A stretch of 64,000 nt of DNA from Azonexus sp. (GTDB lineage Bacteria > Pseudomonadota > Gammaproteobacteria > Burkholderiales > Rhodocyclaceae), in NCBI GenBank assembly GCA_030691385.1, contig JAUYEI010000007.1, forward strand, positions 1 through 64,000, in the 5' to 3' direction. This document shows, piece after piece, positions 60,709 through 64,000 of this stretch (position 1 is the stretch's first letter; every line of letters begins with the position of its first letter). The position numbers and the translations under genes were made by a program. The notes beneath the pieces are model-generated. The model had not been told where the DNA came from. It saw only the letters and a program-made list of their open reading frames with translations, and searched no databases.

Positions 60709-61317
60709 ATGCTTGAAGCTGACAATCTGGAATGCGTGCGCGGCGAGCGCCGCCTGTTCGCAGGCCTCGGCTTCAGGCTGGAAGCCGGAGAACTGCTTTA
60801 TCTGCAAGGCAGGAACGGCGCCGGCAAGACCAGTCTGCTGCGCATGCTGATCGGCCTTCTGCCACCGGAAGCCGGCGAAATCCGCTGGAAGGGCCAACCG
60901 ATCAGGTCCGACGAATTCCGTGCCGATCTCTGCTACCTGGGCCATCTGAACGCCATCAAGGAAGAGCTCACGCCCCTCGAAAACCTGCTCGCCGCTGCCC
61001 GCCTGGCCGATGAAGAGCTGTCCGAAGACGATGCCATCGATGCGCTGGAACAGGTCGGCCTGGCCGGCCGCGAAGACCTCGCCTGCAAGTACCTCTCGCA
61101 AGGCCAGAAGCGCCGCGTCGCGCTGGCACGGCTGGTCAAGGAGAAGCGTCCGCTATGGATACTCGATGAACCTTTCGTCGCCCTCGACGTTGCCGCGGTC
61201 GACTGGCTGGCCGGCATCATTTCCGGCCATCTGCAACGTGGCGGCCTGGCCGTCATGACGACGCACCAGCTAGTGAATATCCCGGCCGGCACCGTGCGCG
61301 AATTGCGGCTCGGTTGA
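60709..61317 (+). CDS. ccmA: Cytochrome c maturation ABC ATPase CcmA
   Basis: A protein of 202 residues with ABC motifs: Walker A GRNGAGKTSLL, signature LSQGQKRRVALARL and Walker B LWILDEPFVALD. With CcmB, C and D it releases holo-CcmE loaded with heme. Start, length and operon order ccmABCDEF are normal. A FNR-like palindrome precedes it. Confidence 0.96.
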   Translation: MLEADNLECVRGERRLFAGLGFRLEAGELLYLQGRNGAGKTSLLRMLIGLLPPEAGEIRWKGQPIRSDEFRADLCYLGHLNAIKEELTPLENLLAAARLADEELSEDDAIDALEQVGLAGREDLACKYLSQGQKRRVALARLVKEKRPLWILDEPFVALDVAAVDWLAGIISGHLQRGGLAVMTTHQLVNIPAGTVRELRLG

Positions 61318-61330
61318 GAGCGAGGCGCTG

Positions 61331-61999
61331 ATGTTCAAGATCATTTCTGCGGTCATTGGCCGCGATCTCAAACTGGCCATGCGCCGGCAGGCTGACATCG
61401 TCTCGGCACTGTTCTTCTTCGTCATCGTCGTCAGCCTCTTCCCGCTCGGCATCGGGCCGGAGCCCGACCTGCTGCGCAAGCTGGCGCCCGGCGTGCTGTG
61501 GGTCGCCGCGCTGCTCGCCACCATGCTCTCCTTGCCCCGGCTGTTCGCCGACGACCATCGCGACGGCACGCTCGAACAACTGGCGCTGGCCCCGCACCCG
61601 CTCGGGCTGGTGGTGACCGGCAAAGTGATTGCTCACTGGCTGGTCTCCGGCCTGCCCCTGGCGCTGATCGCCCCGGTCCTCGGTATCCAGTTCGACCTCT
61701 CGGCCGACGCTCTGGTCGTGCTGACCTTCGCCATCCTGCTCGGCACCCCGGCGCTGTCCGGCATAGGTGCCATCGGCGCCGCGCTGACCCTGGGCCTGCG
61801 CGGTGGCGGCATACTGCTTTCACTGCTCGTTCTGCCGCTCTACATCCCGGTGCTAATATTCGGCGCTGGCGCAGTGGATGCGACGGTGGCCGGACTCGGG
61901 GGAGAGGGCCACCTGTCACTGCTCGCCGCACTTACTTTTGCCTCACTTGGCTTCGCCCCCTGGGCGTCGGCCGCTGCCTTGAAGATCGCCCTCGAATGA
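61331..61999 (+). CDS. ccmB: Cytochrome c maturation membrane protein CcmB
   Basis: A protein of 222 residues with six predicted membrane helices. Family features are RDLKLAMRRQADIVSALFFF, LFADDHRDGTLEQLALAP and GTPALSGIGAIGAALTLGLR. It forms the membrane part of the CcmAB transporter-like complex. Its stop overlaps the ccmC start. Confidence 0.95.
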   Translation: MFKIISAVIGRDLKLAMRRQADIVSALFFFVIVVSLFPLGIGPEPDLLRKLAPGVLWVAALLATMLSLPRLFADDHRDGTLEQLALAPHPLGLVVTGKVIAHWLVSGLPLALIAPVLGIQFDLSADALVVLTFAILLGTPALSGIGAIGAALTLGLRGGGILLSLLVLPLYIPVLIFGAGAVDATVAGLGGEGHLSLLAALTFASLGFAPWASAAALKIALE

Positions 62000-62751
62000 A
62001 AGATCGCTTCAATCTCTACCGCTTCGCCTCGCCCGCCACTTTCTACCCACTGGCCGGCACGCTGATTCCCTGGTTCGTCGCCCTATCGGTTGTCTTCGGC
62101 CTCGCCGGGCTATGGCTCGGCATGCTCGTCGCGCCGACCGACTTCCAGCAGGGCGAGGGCTACCGGATCATCTTCATCCACGTCCCGGCATCCTGGATGT
62201 CGATGTTCATCTATCTGATCATGGCCGGCTGGGCTGCCATCGGCCTGGCTTTCAACACCCGGCTGTCGGGCATGATGGCGCAGGCGCTGGCGCCGACCGG
62301 CGCGCTCATGGCCTTCCTCTCGCTATGGACCGGCGCCCTGTGGGGCAAGCCGATGTGGGGTGCGTGGTGGGTGTGGGATGCCCGCCTGACGTCCGAACTG
62401 ATCCTGCTCTTTCTCTACATCGGCTACATGGCCCTGACCGCCGCCATCGACGATGCCAAGCGGGCCGACAAGGCCGGTGGCCTGTTGCTGCTGGTCGGCG
62501 TCGTCAACATCCCGATCATCTATTTCTCGGTCAAATGGTGGAACACCCTGCACCAGGGCTCCAGCGTCAACCTGACCAAGTCCTCGATGGCTGAAACCAT
62601 GCTCTGGGGCATGCTGCTCATGGCCATGTGCTTCTGGATGTATTCGATTGCCATCGCCCTGATGCGCGTGCGGACCATCATGCTCGAACGCGAGCGCCAT
62701 ACCGACTGGGTCAAGGCCGAATTGCTGGGCAAGGCAGGGGAGGGGAAATGA
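61996..62751 (+). CDS. ccmC: Heme transporter/lyase CcmC
   Basis: A protein of 251 residues with six membrane helices, chosen to start at MKDRFNLYRFASPATF; the track start lies in ccmB. The tryptophan-rich heme-handling (WWD) region is WGAWWVWDARLTSELILLFL, with the flanking histidines in IFIHVPASWMS and KWWNTLHQGSS. It transfers heme to CcmE at the periplasmic face. It overlaps ccmB and ccmD by four bases each. Confidence 0.95.
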   Translation: MKDRFNLYRFASPATFYPLAGTLIPWFVALSVVFGLAGLWLGMLVAPTDFQQGEGYRIIFIHVPASWMSMFIYLIMAGWAAIGLAFNTRLSGMMAQALAPTGALMAFLSLWTGALWGKPMWGAWWVWDARLTSELILLFLYIGYMALTAAIDDAKRADKAGGLLLLVGVVNIPIIYFSVKWWNTLHQGSSVNLTKSSMAETMLWGMLLMAMCFWMYSIAIALMRVRTIMLERERHTDWVKAELLGKAGEGK

Positions 62752-62936
62752 TCCACTGGAACAGTTTTGCCGACTTCATCGCCATGGGCGGCTATGGCTT
62801 TTACGTCTGGGGCTCGTTCGGTCTCACCGCGCTGATCATGATTGTTGAACCGATCGTCGTCGTCCGCAATCGAAAGAGCACCATCGCCCGTCTCAAGCGC
62901 CAGTTGCGCGCCGAAACAAGGAACACCGCAGAATGA
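62748..62936 (+). CDS. ccmD: Heme exporter protein CcmD
   Basis: A small protein of 62 residues with one membrane helix ([20 protein letters not shown]) and a basic tail ([14 protein letters not shown]). The start [10 protein letters not shown] at 62748 overlaps the ccmC stop; the track starts well inside ccmC. It stabilises the CcmC-CcmE-heme complex. Confidence 0.92.
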   Translation: MIHWNSFADFIAMGGYGFYVWGSFGLTALIMIVEPIVVVRNRKSTIARLKRQLRAETRNTAE

Positions 62937-63418
62937 AATCCCGTCACAAGAAACTCGCCCTGATCGGCGGCGCTCTGGCCATCATCGGCATCATCGCCGC
63001 GCTGGTTTTGAACGCCCTGAACAGCAATATCGCGCTCTACATCACGCCGACTGATGTCGCTGCGGGCAAAGCACCCAAGGACAAGCTCTTCCGTATCGGC
63101 GGGCTGGTCAAGGAGGGCAGCATCAGCCGCCAGGCCGACGGGGTAACGATCAGCTTCGCGATTACCGACACCGAAAAGGAAATTCCGGTGCACTACAAGG
63201 GCATCCTGCCTGATCTCTTCAAGGAGGGCAAAGGCGCCGTTGCCCAGGGCAAGCTCAATGGCGAAGGTACCTTCATGGCCACCGAAGTGCTGGCCAAGCA
63301 TGACGAAAACTACATGCCGCCGGAAGCCGCCAAGGCCGTCGACGACGCCCAGGCACGCGCCGCCGGCAAGCACGTTTCCCCATCCTCCTCTGGCGACAAG
63401 CCGAAAGCGAGCTACTGA
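62933..63418 (+). CDS. ccmE: Periplasmic heme chaperone CcmE
   Basis: A protein of 161 residues with an N-terminal membrane anchor ([19 protein letters not shown]) and an OB-fold domain. The heme-binding motif is [13 protein letters not shown], whose histidine forms a covalent bond with heme. The C-terminal tail is disordered ([15 protein letters not shown]). It overlaps ccmD by four bases. Confidence 0.96.
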   Translation: MKSRHKKLALIGGALAIIGIIAALVLNALNSNIALYITPTDVAAGKAPKDKLFRIGGLVKEGSISRQADGVTISFAITDTEKEIPVHYKGILPDLFKEGKGAVAQGKLNGEGTFMATEVLAKHDENYMPPEAAKAVDDAQARAAGKHVSPSSSGDKPKASY

Positions 63419-63420
63419 GC

Positions 63421-64000
63421 ATGATTCCCGAACTCGGCCATTTCGCCCTGATCCTCGCCGCACTGGTGTCGCTCATTCTCGGCACCCTGCCGCTGCTCGG
63501 CGCCCACAACAACCGTATGGCCTGGGTTGCCGTCGCCCGTCCGGCCGCTTCGGCCATGGCGCTGCTCGTCACTTTCTCCTTCGCCTGCCTGACGCAGGCC
63601 TTCGTGAGCAACGATTTCTCCGTGGTCTATGTCGCCCAGCACTCCAACACGCTGCTGCCGCTGCAGTACCGCGTCGCTGCGGTATGGGGCGGGCATGAAG
63701 GCTCTCTGCTGCTGTGGATGCTGATGCTGACCTGGTGGGCCTTCGGCGTTGCCATGCTGTCGAAGCAGTTGCCGGAAACAATGGTGGCCCGCGTCCTCGG
63801 CACCCTCGGCTTGGTCGCCTTCGGCTTCCTGCTCTTCATCCTGATCACTTCCAGCCCCTTCGAGCGCCTGCTGCCGGCGGCGGCCGAAGGGCGCGACCTC
63901 AATCCGCTGCTGCAGGATTTCGGCCTGATCATCCATCCGCCGCTGCTCTACATGGGCTATGTCGGTTTCTCGGTCGCTTTTGCCTTCGCCATTGCGGCGC
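63421..64000 (+). CDS. ccmF: Heme lyase CcmF (5' part, cut by window end)
   Basis: The first 193 codons of CcmF. The start MIPELGHFALILAALVSLIL lies two bases after ccmE. Visible family features are VWGGHEGSLLLWMLMLTWWA and LNPLLQDFGLIIHPPLLYMG. CcmF receives heme from CcmE and attaches it to apocytochromes c. The gene continues beyond the window. Confidence 0.95.
   Translation, partial: MIPELGHFALILAALVSLILGTLPLLGAHNNRMAWVAVARPAASAMALLVTFSFACLTQAFVSNDFSVVYVAQHSNTLLPLQYRVAAVWGGHEGSLLLWMLMLTWWAFGVAMLSKQLPETMVARVLGTLGLVAFGFLLFILITSSPFERLLPAAAEGRDLNPLLQDFGLIIHPPLLYMGYVGFSVAFAFAIAA

Noticed and set aside
1-64000. tRNA, rRNA, CRISPR arrays, integrase/transposase genes
   Set aside because: I looked for these and found none that the sequence supports.

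Overview
The window looks like chromosome from a betaproteobacterium of the Rhodocyclales (Dechloromonas/Azonexus-like). This is inferred from high GC content, UbiE/UbiJ ubiquinone genes, a system I (Ccm) cytochrome c pathway, and hydrogenase genes resembling those of Cupriavidus and other beta- and alphaproteobacteria. No rRNA, tRNA, CRISPR array or intact transposase was seen.

Layout. 1-8.1 kb (mostly minus strand): a structured segment, ubiJ, ubiE, a DUF971 gene, a PilZ-like protein, a HIT hydrolase and a very large DUF3683/FAD/Fe-S oxidoreductase. 8.2-12.7 kb: chromate transporter, YqaA-like membrane protein, ilvA, and a nucleotidyltransferase gene broken by an in-frame TAG. 13-15.8 kb: nickel permease, H2-sensing kinase hupT/hoxJ and nikR, with a NikR-like operator in front of the permease. 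15.9-19.9 kb: DUF59 protein, NnrS-like membrane protein, hemerythrin, AAA ATPase and an EEP nuclease/phosphatase. 20-26.3 kb: an accessory block of two cation/proton antiporters, two tandem universal stress proteins and a VapBC pair. 26.4-53.7 kb: a continuous minus-strand hydrogenase locus. 54-58.5 kb: a 1514-residue CBS/PAS/GGDEF/EAL/CZB protein. 58.5-60.6 kb: oxyR divergent from a cytochrome c peroxidase gene. 60.7-64 kb: ccmABCDE and the 5' part of ccmF.

The hydrogenase locus encodes three [NiFe] hydrogenases. In transcriptional order these are: an O2-tolerant-type membrane enzyme (hoxK, G, Z) with its maturation set (M, L, O, Q, R, T, V) and hypABF; a Hyb-type enzyme (hybOABC) with its own protease, HypC-like and HybE-like proteins and hypCDE; then hoxX, the regulator hoxA and the H2-sensor hydrogenase hoxBC. 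HoxBC, HupT and HoxA should form an H2-responsive circuit. Strong sigma-54 -24/-12 sequences stand in front of both structural operons, fitting activation by HoxA. NikR and the nickel permease supply and control the metal. OxyR- and FNR-like sites precede the peroxidase gene, and a perfect FNR-like palindrome precedes ccmA.

The most unusual signal is a dispersed ~40-bp sequence present in at least 12 copies (about one per 5 kb). Its consensus is roughly ATTTCAATTTTGGCC then TTTTTTCCGGTTGACCGTGG then NAAT. Eight copies lie in or overlap reading frames (chrA, hupT, hoxC, hoxX, hypF twice, hoxO and the hoxK/hoxG junction). They are read in three different frames, apparently without changing protein length much. 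It could be a palindromic intragenic element, a DNA-uptake-like sequence or a chromosomal protein-binding site.
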